A program made the position numbers and the translations under genes. The notes beneath the pieces were generated by a model, which had not been told where the DNA came from, searched no databases, and was given only the letters and a program-made list of their open reading frames with translations. From Erythrobacter sp. (GTDB lineage: Bacteria; Pseudomonadota; Alphaproteobacteria; Sphingomonadales; Sphingomonadaceae), in contig JAHEBH010000002.1 in the NCBI GenBank assembly GCA_024642335.1, positions 70,647 through 116,656 on the forward strand: a DNA stretch of 46,010 nucleotides. The letters run 5' to 3'. Each line of letters starts with the position of its first letter. Positions within the stretch are counted from its first letter, which is position 1. Positions 17,798 through 28,279 of the stretch are shown piece after piece.

Positions 17798-17807
17798 ACC
17801 ACGTGGT
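17798..17807. promoter_or_regulatory. Palindrome ACCACGTGGT upstream of ftsZ
   Basis: A perfect 10-bp palindrome stands 32 bp before the ftsZ ATG, in the leader between the ftsA stop and the ftsZ SD. It is a candidate operator; no binding protein is identified. Confidence 0.35.
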
Positions 17808-17825
17808 CATCTTCTGCCACAAAGG

Positions 17826-17830
17826 GATTC
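17826..17830. promoter_or_regulatory. GANTC site in the ftsA-ftsZ gap
   Basis: The sequence GATTC is the recognition site of the cell-cycle DNA methylase CcrM of alphaproteobacteria, which together with GcrA controls cell-division promoters in Caulobacter. The site is short and could be chance. Confidence 0.35.
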
Positions 17831-17854
17831 GATGCGGTAACTGGGCAAGCCAAT

Positions 17855-17863
17855 GTATCCACA
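17855..17863 (+). promoter_or_regulatory. DnaA-box-like sequence upstream of ftsZ
   Basis: GTATCCACA differs at one position from the consensus TTATCCACA. It lies in the 119-bp ftsA-ftsZ gap, 89 bp before the ftsZ ATG. In Caulobacter, DnaA activates ftsZ transcription, which makes the position suggestive. Confidence 0.4.
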
Positions 17864-17885
17864 GCAATGCTACTGCACTTGCAGC

Positions 17886-19175
17886 TCAGAAATAGTCACG
17901 CATGGCCCTCCACACGTGGCGCGCCACAGAGAACCCGCTCATCCGCGTTGTCTCGGTAAAACGCGAGCCTACAGAACGGATATCCACCGGGTCCTCGGCG
18001 GCATAAAGGATAAGGCCCGCAAGTGTGGCAAATCCGGGCACGCCATGCGCCTCGGGAAGGCCGCGCAGGGCAGGCGGTCTGCCGATCCGCACCGGCGTTC
18101 CAAGCACGCTTTGCGCATAGTCCGCCAGCCCCGACAGTTCCGCCCCGCCGCCGGTCAGCACGACCTGCCGCGCAGTGCCCTTGCCGCCCGAAAAGCCCAT
18201 GCTTTCCAGTGCCCTGCCGACATCGCGCATCAGCGTGTCGAGTTCGCCGGTGATGACCGAGATCAACTCCGCACGCGGAATGCGCCCGCGATCATCCGCG
18301 CCGCGCGCCACGCTGCTGGTTCCCTCATCGTCGGGACCGGCCACGCCTATCATCTCGCGGTGGTCATGCGGGCTGGCGATAGCCGAGCCGTTGACGCATT
18401 TGAGCCGCTCTGCCTGGAACCGCCTGATCCCGAAAGCGGAGGCCACCGCATCGGTGATATCGCCGGAACCGCGGGGGATGGAAGTGAGGCCCACCAGCAT
18501 CCCGCCAGCATAGACAGCGACATTGGTCACCTCTCCGCCAAACTCCACCAGCGCCACACCCAGGTCGCGCTCCTCGGCGGTCAGGCAGGCATAGCCGGCA
18601 GCAAGTGGCGAAGCGATGATCCCTTCCACCTCCAGATGCGCGTTCTGCACCGCTTCGGTGACGTTGCGCATGGGCGCGCCATCTGCCTGCATGACATGGA
18701 CATCAACGCCCAGCCGGTCTGCATGCAATCCCTTGGGGTTGGCGACGCCGTCCGCCCCGTCGAGAAAATAGCAGGCTGGCTGCGCATGCAGGACCATGCG
18801 GCCATCGGGCTCCAGCCCTTCGCGCGCGGAAACGAGCAGGTGCTCGATATCCTCTTCCTCGATCCGCCTGCCGCCGATTTCGATTTCGACCGGAGTAATC
18901 GTGCTGGTCAGTCCGGCGCCCGAACAACCGATCCACACGCTGGTTACATTCGTTCCCGCCAATCGTTCGGCGCGTTCGATGGCATCGCGCACGGCATAGG
19001 TGGCAGCGGCCATATCGGTAACATAGCCCCGCTTGATGCCTTGGGCCGCCCGGTGGCCGCTCCCCAGAACCCGCATCTCCCCGCTCTCGGTCAGGCCGGC
19101 AATCATGGCAGAGATGCGGAAGGAACCGATATTCACAGCACCGATGACATTGGTGATGCGCGGCTGCGACGCCAT
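17886..19175 (-). CDS. ftsA: Cell division protein FtsA
   Basis: A 429-residue actin-like ATPase that tethers FtsZ to the membrane and recruits later division proteins. The first beta strands and phosphate loop read NVIGAVNIGSFRISAMIAG. The inserted 1C domain lies near residues 85-165, and QVVLTGGGAELSGL (about 335) is the phosphate 2/adenosine region. The C-terminal helix VARHVWRAMRDYF is amphipathic, as needed for membrane binding. Its ATG shares one base with the ftsQ stop. Confidence 0.95.
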   Translation of the reverse strand: MASQPRITNVIGAVNIGSFRISAMIAGLTESGEMRVLGSGHRAAQGIKRGYVTDMAAATYAVRDAIERAERLAGTNVTSVWIGCSGAGLTSTITPVEIEIGGRRIEEEDIEHLLVSAREGLEPDGRMVLHAQPACYFLDGADGVANPKGLHADRLGVDVHVMQADGAPMRNVTEAVQNAHLEVEGIIASPLAAGYACLTAEERDLGVALVEFGGEVTNVAVYAGGMLVGLTSIPRGSGDITDAVASAFGIRRFQAERLKCVNGSAIASPHDHREMIGVAGPDDEGTSSVARGADDRGRIPRAELISVITGELDTLMRDVGRALESMGFSGGKGTARQVVLTGGGAELSGLADYAQSVLGTPVRIGRPPALRGLPEAHGVPGFATLAGLILYAAEDPVDIRSVGSRFTETTRMSGFSVARHVWRAMRDYF

Positions 19176-20095
19176 CAGTTTTCCTCCCCGGCGTTGGCTT
19201 GCATTTCGAGTTCTTCATCCGCCCGTCCGGGCTTGCGCATGTACATGCGCGGCGCATTGCGCATGTCGAAGCGCACCACATCCCCGCCGATCAGGCGATG
19301 GACGCCATCGGCGCGGGCAAAGCTGATCAGCGCGGCGGCGGCGCGGTCCTCACCTTCAGGAAGAGCGAGGCGCTGGTCTGTCACGAAGGTCAGGTCCCAG
19401 CGGCGATTGCCGATCCATTCCGCAGCCTTTACCTGCGGCTGCAAGGCGGGCGCGGCATCGAGCAGGTCGGCCAGATCCTCGACCCTGCCCTGTGCACCCT
19501 CGCCCGAAATCATCAGCATGCCGCCGGCCGCCGCTGCAGAGATTGGTTCCAGTTCGGCGCCCGTGGAATCGATCAGCATCAGGCGATCGGCGCGGCGCAG
19601 CACTGCATGCGGCTGGCGCTCGACGATATCGATCACCAGCGTATCGGGCAGTTGCCGCGACACGCGCGCATCCTGCACCCAGCTGAGCGTCAGGAGCTCT
19701 GCGCGCAATTCATCGAGATCAACCAGCGGCATGGACAGCTCCGCCCGGCCGATGGCCCGCTCATAGACGCGCATTTCGTTGAGCCGCTCGGTCCCGCGCA
19801 CCTCGACATTGCGGACCTTGTACCCGGCATTGGCTGCAGCGTGGGCAAAGCGCTGGCTGGCCAGTTCGGACATACCCGACACTCGCGCCACCACCACGAT
19901 GATCGCCAGCACCACGGCCAGGATGAGGACGGTGAAGAAGCGGTGCCACTGGTCCTCGGTAAAGGGCAGAGCATTCATCATCCGGTCGAACAGCGAATTG
20001 GTCCTGGCCCGAGCGTTGCGCATCTGGCCGGCCCGGCCCTGCGCCTTGGCCTGGCGGCGTACGCCTGTGCTCTTGCGCGAGATCGTCTGCGCCAT
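19175..20095 (-). CDS. ftsQ: Cell division protein FtsQ
   Basis: A 306-residue bitopic protein linking FtsL/FtsB and FtsW/FtsI in the divisome. From ATG 20095 there is a basic cytoplasmic tail (1-62) and one membrane helix (FFTVLILAVVLAIIVVVARV). A POTRA-like domain follows (YKVRNVEVRGTERLNEMRVY) and then the FtsQ beta domain (VSRQLPDTLVIDIVERQPHA). The start is chosen because it overlaps the ddl stop by one base. The C-terminus past the beta domain is longer than in E. coli. Confidence 0.93.
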   Translation of the reverse strand: MAQTISRKSTGVRRQAKAQGRAGQMRNARARTNSLFDRMMNALPFTEDQWHRFFTVLILAVVLAIIVVVARVSGMSELASQRFAHAAANAGYKVRNVEVRGTERLNEMRVYERAIGRAELSMPLVDLDELRAELLTLSWVQDARVSRQLPDTLVIDIVERQPHAVLRRADRLMLIDSTGAELEPISAAAAGGMLMISGEGAQGRVEDLADLLDAAPALQPQVKAAEWIGNRRWDLTFVTDQRLALPEGEDRAAAALISFARADGVHRLIGGDVVRFDMRNAPRMYMRKPGRADEELEMQANAGEEN

Positions 20096-21060
20096 CAGGC
20101 TGCCCCTCCGTTTGCGGGGAGCTTGCCATAGAAGCGCAGCGCATCCTCGATGATGATTTCCACCAGTTCGGGATAGTCGATGCCGCAATGCTTGGCCTGT
20201 TCGGGTACCAGGCTGAGCGGTGTCATGCCCGGCTGGGTATTGGTTTCCAGCAGGAACAGGCCATCCTCGCCCCGCTCGTCATCCCAGCGGTAATCAGACC
20301 GGCTGACGCCCCGGCACCCCAGCAATTTGTGCGCCTTGAGCGCATATTCGAGGCACAGCCGCGCAATATTGTCCGGGATTTCGGCAGGGCAGACATGCTC
20401 CGTCATGCCATCGGTGTATTTGGCGGTGAAATCGTAGAAGCCGCTCTTTGGCACAAGCTCGGTCACCATCAGTGGCTTTTCGCCCAGAACAGCCGTGGTC
20501 AGTTCTCGCCCGCGAATATAGGGCTCCGCCATCAACGTTTCGAATTGCTGCCACGGCCCTTCGACATCGCGGCGGATGGGATTGCCGCAATTGCTCTCGT
20601 CGGTGACGATGGCGACGCCGACCGAGGACCCTTCATTGACCGGCTTCAGCACATAAGGCCGCGCGATGGGGTCACTGTCATAAAGGTCGGCGCTCTTGAC
20701 GATCCGCCCGCCGGGCATGGGGATGCCATGCGGCACCAGCGCCTGCTTGGTCAGCTCCTTGTCGATAGCGACAACGGATGTGGCGAGGCCCGAGTGGGTA
20801 TAGGCAATGCCCATCAAATCCATCATGCCCTGCACCGTCCCGTCTTCACCGGGCACACCATGCAGAGCGTTGAACACTACATCGGGCTTGGTCTCGGCCA
20901 AGCGCGCGGCAATATCGCGGCCCATGTCGATCCGCGTCACCTTGTGACCCAGACTCTCCAGCGCATCGGCCACGCCCTTGCCCGACATGAGCGAGACCTC
21001 CCGTTCATTGGCCCAGCCGCCCATCAGGACGGCGACGTGGAGTTTAGGCAGGCGGCTCAC
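20095..21060 (-). CDS. ddlB: D-alanine--D-alanine ligase
   Basis: A 321-residue ATP-grasp enzyme forming the D-Ala-D-Ala dipeptide. HVAVLMGGWANEREVSL at the N-terminus and NALHGVPGEDGTVQGMMDLMGIAYTHS around residue 80 bind ATP and the first D-Ala. KPVNEGSSVGVAIV lies centrally, and the metal-binding end reads LLETNTQPGMTPLSLVPEQA. The GTG at 21060 overlaps the murB stop as GTGA, matching the pattern of the cluster. An in-frame ATG at 21087 would add nine residues. Confidence 0.95.
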   Translation of the reverse strand: MSRLPKLHVAVLMGGWANEREVSLMSGKGVADALESLGHKVTRIDMGRDIAARLAETKPDVVFNALHGVPGEDGTVQGMMDLMGIAYTHSGLATSVVAIDKELTKQALVPHGIPMPGGRIVKSADLYDSDPIARPYVLKPVNEGSSVGVAIVTDESNCGNPIRRDVEGPWQQFETLMAEPYIRGRELTTAVLGEKPLMVTELVPKSGFYDFTAKYTDGMTEHVCPAEIPDNIARLCLEYALKAHKLLGCRGVSRSDYRWDDERGEDGLFLLETNTQPGMTPLSLVPEQAKHCGIDYPELVEIIIEDALRFYGKLPANGGAA

Positions 21061-22022
21061 GGTCTTCCCACTCGCTTGATTTCCCATTCCAGTGCCACGC
21101 CGGTCTTTTCCGAGACGCGGCGGCGCACTTCTTCACCCAATCCTTCGATATCGCTGCTGGTCGCATCGCCGGTGTTGATGAGGAAATTTGCATGCTTCTC
21201 GCTCACCTGTGCACCGCCCATTGTGAGGCCTCGACAGCCCGCTTCATCGACCAATTGCCACGCCTTCTTGTTTTCGGGATTCTTGAAGGTCGATCCCCCC
21301 GTACGTGTCCGCAAGGGCTGCGACGCCTCTCGCTCCGCCGCGATCCGGTCCATTTCCGCACCGATCTTGGCCGGATCGCCCGGTTCCCCCTGGAAACGCG
21401 CCGACACGACGATGGCACCTTCGGGCAGGTTGGAATGGCGATAGGTATAGCCAAGGTCGCTCGCCGGAATGCACACGCAATCGCCATTGGGAAATACGAC
21501 ATCGCAATCGATCAGGATATCGGCCACTTCGCGGCCATAGGCGCCGCCATTCATACACACAAAACCGCCCACCGTGCCGGGAATGCCGCGCAGGAATTCC
21601 ATTCCCGCAATGCCCGCGTCGCGCGCGGTGGAAGCCACCAGAATGCCCGGCGCACCGCCCCCGCATTCGAGGATATTGTCACGCCGGACCTCGACACTGG
21701 AGAAGGCCTTGCCCAGCCGCACCACCACTCCCGGCACGCCGCCATCACGGATAATGAGGTTGGAGCCAAGCCCGATGGGCATGACCGGAGTGCCTTCGGG
21801 CTGCTGCAACAGGAAGTTTGTGAGGTCTTCCAGATCGGCAGGCTCGAACAGATAATCTGCCGGACCGCCACTCTTGAACCAGACGAGCTTGTCCAACGGA
21901 GCGTTTTTGGTGAGCTTGCCACGCACCTGAATGGCATTGGCTGCGGTCTGGCCAATGTCATCCTCGGAACCCGGAGCGTTGGCGGTGACCGGGTTGACGC
22001 CCGGCTGCATCAGCCAGTTCAT
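21057..22022 (-). CDS. murB: UDP-N-acetylenolpyruvoylglucosamine reductase
   Basis: A 321-residue FAD enzyme reducing enolpyruvyl-UDP-GlcNAc to UDP-MurNAc. [16 protein letters not shown] and [20 protein letters not shown] form the FAD-binding domain. [18 protein letters not shown] and [16 protein letters not shown] contain the substrate-side motifs, the latter with the proton-donating serine. [20 protein letters not shown] follows near the C-terminus. ATG 22022 overlaps the murC stop by four bases and gives [12 protein letters not shown]. Confidence 0.95.
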   Translation of the reverse strand: MNWLMQPGVNPVTANAPGSEDDIGQTAANAIQVRGKLTKNAPLDKLVWFKSGGPADYLFEPADLEDLTNFLLQQPEGTPVMPIGLGSNLIIRDGGVPGVVVRLGKAFSSVEVRRDNILECGGGAPGILVASTARDAGIAGMEFLRGIPGTVGGFVCMNGGAYGREVADILIDCDVVFPNGDCVCIPASDLGYTYRHSNLPEGAIVVSARFQGEPGDPAKIGAEMDRIAAEREASQPLRTRTGGSTFKNPENKKAWQLVDEAGCRGLTMGGAQVSEKHANFLINTGDATSSDIEGLGEEVRRRVSEKTGVALEWEIKRVGRP

Positions 22023-23434
22023 GCCGCATGCTCCCGCATCCTGTCGATCGCAGGGGCAAGACCCGCAGCCCATTTGGTGATATCGCCCGCTCCCAGGCAG
22101 ACCACCATATCGTCCGGCTGCAATATCTGCGCAAGTTCGCCCGCCAGTGCGTCCGGTCCGGAAATTTCGGCGGCGCACCTGTGGCCACGCGCCTTGATGC
22201 CCGCTACCAGTGCGGCGCTGTTCACGCCCGCAATCGGCTCCTCACCGGCAGTATAGACGGGCGCCGCATAGACGATATCGGCCAGATCGAAGCAGGACTG
22301 GAATTCCTCCATCAGGTCGCGCAGCCGGGTGAAGCGATGCGGTTGCACTACGGCGATCACGCGGCCCTTTGCCGCATCGCGCGCGGCCGAAAGCACGGCG
22401 CGGATTTCCACCGGGTGATGCGCGTAATCGTCGATCACCTGCACGCCATCGGTCTTGCCCACGAGGGTGAAACGACGGCGCACACCGCCAAAGCGCGCAA
22501 AGCCGGACCGGATGGTGTCGTCCGAACAGCCCATTTCCACCGCCACGGCTATGGCCGCGAGCGCGTTCTGGACATTGTGCCTGCCGGGCATGGGCAGGAC
22601 GATATTGGCGATACGGTGATCCTTGCCGTCACGATCGCGGTGCACGGCATCGAAACGCGATGAACCGCCTTCCCGCACGATATTCTCCGCACGCATGTCG
22701 GCATGGGGCGAGAAGCCATAGGTGATCACGCGCCTGTCGCGCACGCGGGCGATCACCTTCTGCACTTCGGGGTGGTCCAGGCACAGCACCGCCGCGCCAT
22801 AGAAGGGTACATTCTCGATGAATTGCAGGAAGGCATCCTTCACTGCGTCGAAACTGCCGTAATGATCCATGTGTTCGGGATCGATGTTGGTGACGACGGC
22901 GATCTCGCCATCGAGGCGCAGGAAACTGCCGTCGCTCTCGTCCGCTTCCACCACCATCCATTCGCTGTCACCCAGCCGCGCGTTGGAGCCGTAGCTTTCG
23001 ATGATGCCGCCATTGATCACGGTCGGATCGATTCCGCCAGCGTCGAGCAGCGTGGCGACCATGCTGGTGGTAGTGGTCTTGCCGTGCGTTCCCGCCACCG
23101 CAACGGTGCGCTTCAGTCGCATCAGCTCGGCCAGCATTTCCGCGCGGCGCACAACGGGTATGCGCGCTTCGAGAGCTGCTGCCACTTCGGGATTGTCGCG
23201 CTTCACGGCGGTGGAGGTCACCACCACAGCGGCATCGCCCAGATTGGCGGCATCATGCCCGATTGCCACCTTGATACCACGCGCGCGCAGGCGTTCGACG
23301 CTCGCGCTATCGGCGATATCGCTGCCCTGCACTGTGTAGCCGAGATTGTTCATCACCTCGGCAATGCCCGACATGCCTATCCCGCCAATGCCGACGAAAT
23401 GGATGGTGCCGATTTCCGTGCCCACACCCTTCAT
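22019..23434 (-). CDS. murC: UDP-N-acetylmuramate--L-alanine ligase
   Basis: A 471-residue Mur ligase adding L-Ala to UDP-MurNAc. [18 protein letters not shown] is the N-terminal Rossmann motif, and [20 protein letters not shown] is the ATP P-loop. [10 protein letters not shown] and [16 protein letters not shown] are the central-domain signatures of Mur[11 protein letters not shown] marks the start of the C-terminal domain. ATG 23434 shares one base with the murG stop. Confidence 0.96.
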   Translation of the reverse strand: MKGVGTEIGTIHFVGIGGIGMSGIAEVMNNLGYTVQGSDIADSASVERLRARGIKVAIGHDAANLGDAAVVVTSTAVKRDNPEVAAALEARIPVVRRAEMLAELMRLKRTVAVAGTHGKTTTTSMVATLLDAGGIDPTVINGGIIESYGSNARLGDSEWMVVEADESDGSFLRLDGEIAVVTNIDPEHMDHYGSFDAVKDAFLQFIENVPFYGAAVLCLDHPEVQKVIARVRDRRVITYGFSPHADMRAENIVREGGSSRFDAVHRDRDGKDHRIANIVLPMPGRHNVQNALAAIAVAVEMGCSDDTIRSGFARFGGVRRRFTLVGKTDGVQVIDDYAHHPVEIRAVLSAARDAAKGRVIAVVQPHRFTRLRDLMEEFQSCFDLADIVYAAPVYTAGEEPIAGVNSAALVAGIKARGHRCAAEISGPDALAGELAQILQPDDMVVCLGAGDITKWAAGLAPAIDRMREHAA

Positions 23435-24612
23435 CAGCCAGCGCCCGCCGTGCTGGTGACACCGGCTTCCTTGCGCGATCCTTCGCCGGCCAGGCGGATC
23501 ACATCCTGTATAGGCGTGGCCCCAAAGCCTTCGACCAGATCGGCGAGTTTCCTCGCCGCCTCGGGACGACCGCAATTCCACGCCGCATGGGCCGCATTGG
23601 CGAGAGTGTCGGGATGCTGAGCCATCGCCTGAATCTGCTTGGCCAGTTCGCTCGCCGTGAACTTGTGCTGGCGGATCGAGCGCGCACCACCGGCCTTGAC
23701 CATTTCGCGCACGTTGGCGGCCTGATGGTCGTCCGTAGCAATCGGCAGCGGCACAAGGATCGCAGGACGTCCCACTGCCGTCAGCTCGGCAATCGTCGAC
23801 GCACCCGCACGCCCGATGAACAGGTGTGCATCGGCGAGCCTTGTCTGCATATCCTCGAAATAAGTGCCCAGTTCGGCGGGAATACCGTGGCTGGCATAGC
23901 GCTCACGCACCGCCTCCAGGTCTTCGGCGCGGCATTGCTGCGTTACTTGCAGGCGCGAGCACAGCGCAGGCGGCAGCATGGCCAGGCCATCGGGAACCAC
24001 TTCGGACAAGATCCGCGCGCCCTGGCTGCCGCCCGTCACCAGCACGCGGAACAGGCCGTCAGCGGTGAAGGCAGGAAACTCCTGGTCGCGCAAGGCGAGC
24101 ACCTCGGGCCGCACCGGATTGCCGACAAGATAGGTCTTTTCCCAATGCTTGGGTTTCAGCCGTTCGACATCGGGGTAAGCGGTGGCAATCACGTCCACCC
24201 GCCCGGCGAGCAGACGGTTGACGCGGCCGAGCACTGCATTCTGTTCATGGACCACGGTGGGAATATCGGCTGATGTGGCGGCCAGCAGCGCGGGCAATGC
24301 GGGATAACCGCCAAATCCGATCACGGCGGTGGGGCCAAAGCTTTCATACAGCCGCATGGCCATGCGCCGCCCTTCCATCACTGCGGCGATCCCTGCAGGC
24401 CAGCGCAGCGGATTCTTGCCGAAGCGCCCCGCGGGCAGGACGTGAGCGGGCAGGTAGTCAGGCTTGCCGGGGATCTCGCTGCCGCGGGCATCAGTGATGA
24501 GCGCGACGTGATGGCCGCGCTTGTCGAGCTCCGCCGCCAGCGCGAAAGCCGGGGTCAGATGCCCGCCCGTGCCGCCTGCGGCGAGGACATAATGGCGCGA
24601 AACCGAACTCAT
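23434..24612 (-). CDS. murG: Undecaprenyl-PP-MurNAc-pentapeptide GlcNAc transferase
   Basis: A 392-residue GT28 glycosyltransferase that makes lipid II on the inner face of the membrane. [19 protein letters not shown] is the N-terminal G loop, and [18 protein letters not shown] and [16 protein letters not shown] follow. [13 protein letters not shown] and [14 protein letters not shown] are the donor-binding motifs. The C-terminal tail is Thr/Ala/Gly-rich and somewhat longer than usual. The start at ATG 24612 shares one base with the ftsW stop. Confidence 0.96.
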   Translation of the reverse strand: MSSVSRHYVLAAGGTGGHLTPAFALAAELDKRGHHVALITDARGSEIPGKPDYLPAHVLPAGRFGKNPLRWPAGIAAVMEGRRMAMRLYESFGPTAVIGFGGYPALPALLAATSADIPTVVHEQNAVLGRVNRLLAGRVDVIATAYPDVERLKPKHWEKTYLVGNPVRPEVLALRDQEFPAFTADGLFRVLVTGGSQGARILSEVVPDGLAMLPPALCSRLQVTQQCRAEDLEAVRERYASHGIPAELGTYFEDMQTRLADAHLFIGRAGASTIAELTAVGRPAILVPLPIATDDHQAANVREMVKAGGARSIRQHKFTASELAKQIQAMAQHPDTLANAAHAAWNCGRPEAARKLADLVEGFGATPIQDVIRLAGEGSRKEAGVTSTAGAG

Positions 24613-25847
24613 CAACGCTTGCCCCTTACCTGCAACATCTTGGCCTGCCTGCCGCCAAGGTCAAATGCCTCGCGGCTGAGGTACGGATTGCGCCGCGTTA
24701 TCGCCAGCAACAACCCGATGGTGAAACACTGGGCGATTGTAGACGATCCGCCATAGCTCACCAATGGCAGCGTCATGCCTTTGGAGGGGAAAAGCTGCAG
24801 GTTCATGAGAATGTTGATGAACGCCTGTCCACCGAACAGGGCAATAAGCCCGCTTGCTGCCAGGATGATGAACAAACGGTCTTCATCCACCAGCCTGATC
24901 AGCACGCGCAGGATGATGGCAAGATAAAGCACCACCAGCACGCCGCAGGCGAGCAGGCCGAACTCTTCCCCGATGACGGAAAAGATATAGTCCGTGTGCG
25001 CTTCGGGCAGGCGCATTTTGTTGTTGCCCAGCCCAAGGCCGGCCCCGGTCCATCCACCACCCATCAGCGTGCGACTGGCAAGGTCCACCTGGTCATAGGC
25101 AGTGCCGCCGCCGAAGAAGGCATCGATCCGGTTGCGGGCGTTGCCGTAGAAGGCATAGGCCAGCACCAGACCGCCAAGGCCCACGCCGGTCAAAACCCCG
25201 ATCCGCTGCAGCGGCAGGCCCGCGAGCATCACCACTACGAACCAGCAGCCGACGAACAGGATGGCCTCACCCATGTTCGGCTGTGCCATCAGCATCACCA
25301 CGATAAATCCCAGCAAGGCACCCGAAACCCCTATCACAGGCAGTTCGGTATCGCGTATTTTCCACGAAAGCACCCAGGCCAGGATGACCGCGAAGGCCGG
25401 TTTGAGGAACTCGGAAGGCTGGAAGGTCATGCCCAGGTTGAGCCAGCGCACAGCCCCGTTCCGTTCCACGCCGAAGAACGGGACGAGGACGAGAAAGAAC
25501 AGCATGGCCCCGCCAAACATTATGGCCCCGCGCCGCGCCATCTCCGTGGGAAACAGCGAAGTGGCAACCAGAACCGCAATGCCGAGAATTTGCCAGCGGA
25601 TATGCAGCCAGAAGAAATAGAGATCGTCCAGCCGGACGTCGGAGGTTGAAAGGCGCCGTGCACTTGCAGGGGAGGCAGCCAGCACTGCCACCGTGCCGAG
25701 CAGCATTAGCAACATGACAAGGAACAGCAGGCCACGGTCGATTTCGCGCCACCATACCTGCAATTGCCGCTTGCGGTCCTGCGGGAAGGCGGGAGGCTTG
25801 CTGCTCTGTTGCCCTGGTTGGGGGATATAGGGGCGCGCGGCGCTCAT
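24612..25847 (-). CDS. ftsW: SEDS-family glycosyltransferase FtsW
   Basis: A 411-residue polytopic protein that polymerises septal glycan together with FtsI. Residues 1-37 are a proline-rich cytoplasmic tail, followed by about ten hydrophobic segments. Family motifs include RWLNLGMTFQPSEFLKPAF, MRLPEAHTDYIFSVIGEEFG and GMTLPLVSYGGSS. ATG 25847 overlaps the murD stop by four bases. The downstream gene murG overlaps by one base. Confidence 0.95.
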   Translation of the reverse strand: MSAARPYIPQPGQQSSKPPAFPQDRKRQLQVWWREIDRGLLFLVMLLMLLGTVAVLAASPASARRLSTSDVRLDDLYFFWLHIRWQILGIAVLVATSLFPTEMARRGAIMFGGAMLFFLVLVPFFGVERNGAVRWLNLGMTFQPSEFLKPAFAVILAWVLSWKIRDTELPVIGVSGALLGFIVVMLMAQPNMGEAILFVGCWFVVVMLAGLPLQRIGVLTGVGLGGLVLAYAFYGNARNRIDAFFGGGTAYDQVDLASRTLMGGGWTGAGLGLGNNKMRLPEAHTDYIFSVIGEEFGLLACGVLVVLYLAIILRVLIRLVDEDRLFIILAASGLIALFGGQAFINILMNLQLFPSKGMTLPLVSYGGSSTIAQCFTIGLLLAITRRNPYLSREAFDLGGRQAKMLQVRGKR

Positions 25848-27199
25848 GCGGCAGAGCTCGCGCTGGAACCTTCGCGCAGATGTTCGCTGCCCGTCAGATT
25901 GCCAATCAGTTCGCGGAAGGTGTCGCCGCGATGCTCGTAATCGCGGAACTGATCGAAACTGGCGCATGCCGGTGAGAACAGCACGACATCGCCGGACCTT
26001 GCCGCCTTGAGCGCCTGCGCCACGGCTTCGCACAACATCTCGCATTCGTGCACCGGCATGTGCTTGCGCAGCAGCCTGGCGAAGAGCGGCCCCGCCTCGC
26101 CAATCGTATAGGCAGCAGCGATATTGCCGAAGGAAGGCGCGCATTCGTCCAGATTGTCGGTCTTGGGCAAGCCGCCACAAATCCAGTGGATGCGCGGCTC
26201 AGGGTTGGCGGGCCATGCCGCCAATGCTGGCGCGGTGGAAGCAGAATTGGTTGCCTTGGAATCGTTGATCACCAGCACGCCATCGAACGTGCCCAGCACT
26301 TCCATCCTGTGGGGGAGGCCGCAGAAGCTGGATAGGCCTTGCAGCACCTGGCTGCGTGTCAGGCCAAGCTCCTCTGCCAGGGCCGCTGCAATCATCGCAT
26401 TTTGCAGGTTGTGCGGACCCTGCAGGCTGGGCCATTCACCTTGATGCTCCACCAGTCCTTCGGCGGAAACGCAAAGCGCCCGGTCCTTGCCCTGCCGCGC
26501 GGCCTGCACCTCATGCACCGCGCAGGTCTCCGGATCGTCGCAACCGAATACCGCAAACTGCCCCGCGTCCTGCATCGCAAAGAGCCGTGCCTTGGAGGCG
26601 GCATAGGATGCAAAGCTGTCATAACGGTCAAGGTGATCGGGCGTGATATTGGTCAGGGCCGCAGCGTCGCAGGCCAGCGAATAGGTCAGGTCGATCTGGT
26701 AGCTGGAGAGTTCGAGCACATAGACGCCGCCTTCGGGGAGCGGGTCCTGCGCAAGGATCGGCAACCCGATGTTTCCTCCCATGCGCGCATCCATGCCCAC
26801 GCTCGTGAAGAGATGATGCACCAATGCGGTGGTGGTGCTCTTGCCATTGGTGCCGGTAATGCCGACGACCTTGTGCGGTGGGAGTTCCTTCCTCGCCTGC
26901 GCAAACAGTTCGATATCGCCGATCAATGGCACACCCGCCGCGCGCGCCTTTGCCGCCAGCGGATGAGTGTTGAGCGGCACGCCCGGGGATACAACCACGC
27001 CATCGAAACCGGTCAGCTCGATCTCCATCGGATCGGCGATCACGCAGCGACCCTCCAGCTTCTTGCGCGGGGTCGCCTGCCTGTCCCAGGCTGTGACTTC
27101 TGCGCCGCTCGCCAGCAGGCTTTCGACCACGGCCATTCCCGAGCGAGCAAGACCGAGAACGGCAAAATTCCTCTGGGCGAAGGCGCGTGCTGTGATCAC
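25844..27199 (-). CDS. murD: UDP-N-acetylmuramoyl-L-alanine--D-glutamate ligase
   Basis: A 451-residue Mur ligase adding D-glutamate. The start is GTG 27199, overlapping the mraY stop as [23 protein letters not shown] is the N-terminal Rossmann motif, and [20 protein letters not shown] is the P-loop. [10 protein letters not shown] and [16 protein letters not shown] are central motifs, INDSKATN opens the C-terminal domain and [11 protein letters not shown] is near the end. Confidence 0.95.
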   Translation of the reverse strand: MITARAFAQRNFAVLGLARSGMAVVESLLASGAEVTAWDRQATPRKKLEGRCVIADPMEIELTGFDGVVVSPGVPLNTHPLAAKARAAGVPLIGDIELFAQARKELPPHKVVGITGTNGKSTTTALVHHLFTSVGMDARMGGNIGLPILAQDPLPEGGVYVLELSSYQIDLTYSLACDAAALTNITPDHLDRYDSFASYAASKARLFAMQDAGQFAVFGCDDPETCAVHEVQAARQGKDRALCVSAEGLVEHQGEWPSLQGPHNLQNAMIAAALAEELGLTRSQVLQGLSSFCGLPHRMEVLGTFDGVLVINDSKATNSASTAPALAAWPANPEPRIHWICGGLPKTDNLDECAPSFGNIAAAYTIGEAGPLFARLLRKHMPVHECEMLCEAVAQALKAARSGDVVLFSPACASFDQFRDYEHRGDTFRELIGNLTGSEHLREGSSASSAA

Positions 27200-28266
27200 C
27201 TGAGCTTCAACGTGGCAAGCCCGATAACCGCAAGGACGATGGCGATGATCCAGAAGCGGATCACAACGGTCGATTCCTTCCAGCCGAGCTGTTCGAAATG
27301 ATGGTGGATCGGGGCCATTCGGAAAATCCGCCTGCCCGTGCGCTTGAACCAGAAGACCTGGATGATGACCGATGCGGTCTCCATCACGAACAGTCCGCCA
27401 ATGATCAGCAGGACGACCTCGTGATGGCTCGCCACGGCAATGGCGCCCAAAGCTCCGCCGAGGGCCAGGCTGCCCGTATCGCCCATGAAGACTGCTGCTG
27501 GCGGCGCGTTGAACCACAGGAAGGCCAGCCCCGCACCCATGATGCCTGCGCAAAAGAGCGTCAGTTCACCTGCACCTGCCACATAGGGAATGCCGAGATA
27601 TTCCGAATAGTCAACGCGTCCGACGAGGTAGCAGATGATCGCGAAAGCGCCCGCCGCTATCACCACCGGCATGGTGGCCAGACCGTCCAGCCCGTCCGTC
27701 AAATTCACCGCATTGCCGAAGCCGACGATGACGACGGCGGCAAAGACATAATAGAAAGGGCCAAGCGGAATTGATCGCCCGCTGAGGAAAGGGACATAGA
27801 GATTGGTGTTGATCTCTCCCACGATCAGCCATGCAGCAATGCCTGCCACGGCAAATTCCGCCAGCAGGCGGACCCGTGCCGACACACCCTTGTGGCTGCG
27901 CTTGGAGACTTTGTCGTAATCATCCATGAAACCGATCACGCCGAAGCCGACACAAACGGCAAGGCAGGCCCAGACGAAGGGGCTGGACAGGTCCATCCAC
28001 AGCAGCATGGAGACCACCAGCGAGGTCAGGATCATCAAGCCGCCCATGGTCGGCGTTCCGACCTTGGCCTGGTGCGAGGCGGGCCCATCCGAACGGATCG
28101 GCTGCCCCTTGCCCTGGCGCACGCGCAGCATGGCGATGAATCTGGGGCCGATCAGCAGGCCGATGAGCAGCGCCGTCATCATCGTCGCGCCCGCGCGGAA
28201 GGACTGATACCGGATCAGGTTCAGCAGGCCTTCAAACTCGAGCAACTGGGCAATAAAATAGAACAT
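27196..28266 (-). CDS. mraY: Phospho-MurNAc-pentapeptide translocase
   Basis: A 356-residue membrane enzyme with about ten helices that transfers phospho-MurNAc-pentapeptide to undecaprenyl phosphate, making lipid I. Diagnostic motifs are [38 protein letters not shown] and the [13 protein letters not shown] loop carrying the HHH residues. The length is standard. It follows murF by 13 bp, the only non-overlapping junction between mraZ and ftsA. Confidence 0.96.
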   Translation of the reverse strand: MFYFIAQLLEFEGLLNLIRYQSFRAGATMMTALLIGLLIGPRFIAMLRVRQGKGQPIRSDGPASHQAKVGTPTMGGLMILTSLVVSMLLWMDLSSPFVWACLAVCVGFGVIGFMDDYDKVSKRSHKGVSARVRLLAEFAVAGIAAWLIVGEINTNLYVPFLSGRSIPLGPFYYVFAAVVIVGFGNAVNLTDGLDGLATMPVVIAAGAFAIICYLVGRVDYSEYLGIPYVAGAGELTLFCAGIMGAGLAFLWFNAPPAAVFMGDTGSLALGGALGAIAVASHHEVVLLIIGGLFVMETASVIIQVFWFKRTGRRIFRMAPIHHHFEQLGWKESTVVIRFWIIAIVLAVIGLATLKLR

Positions 28267-28279
28267 TGTTTTGCTTCGA

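Noticed and set aside
17853-19766. Plus-strand open frame of 637 codons
   Set aside because: It is antisense to ftsA and ftsQ, which have clear family motifs and operon overlaps.
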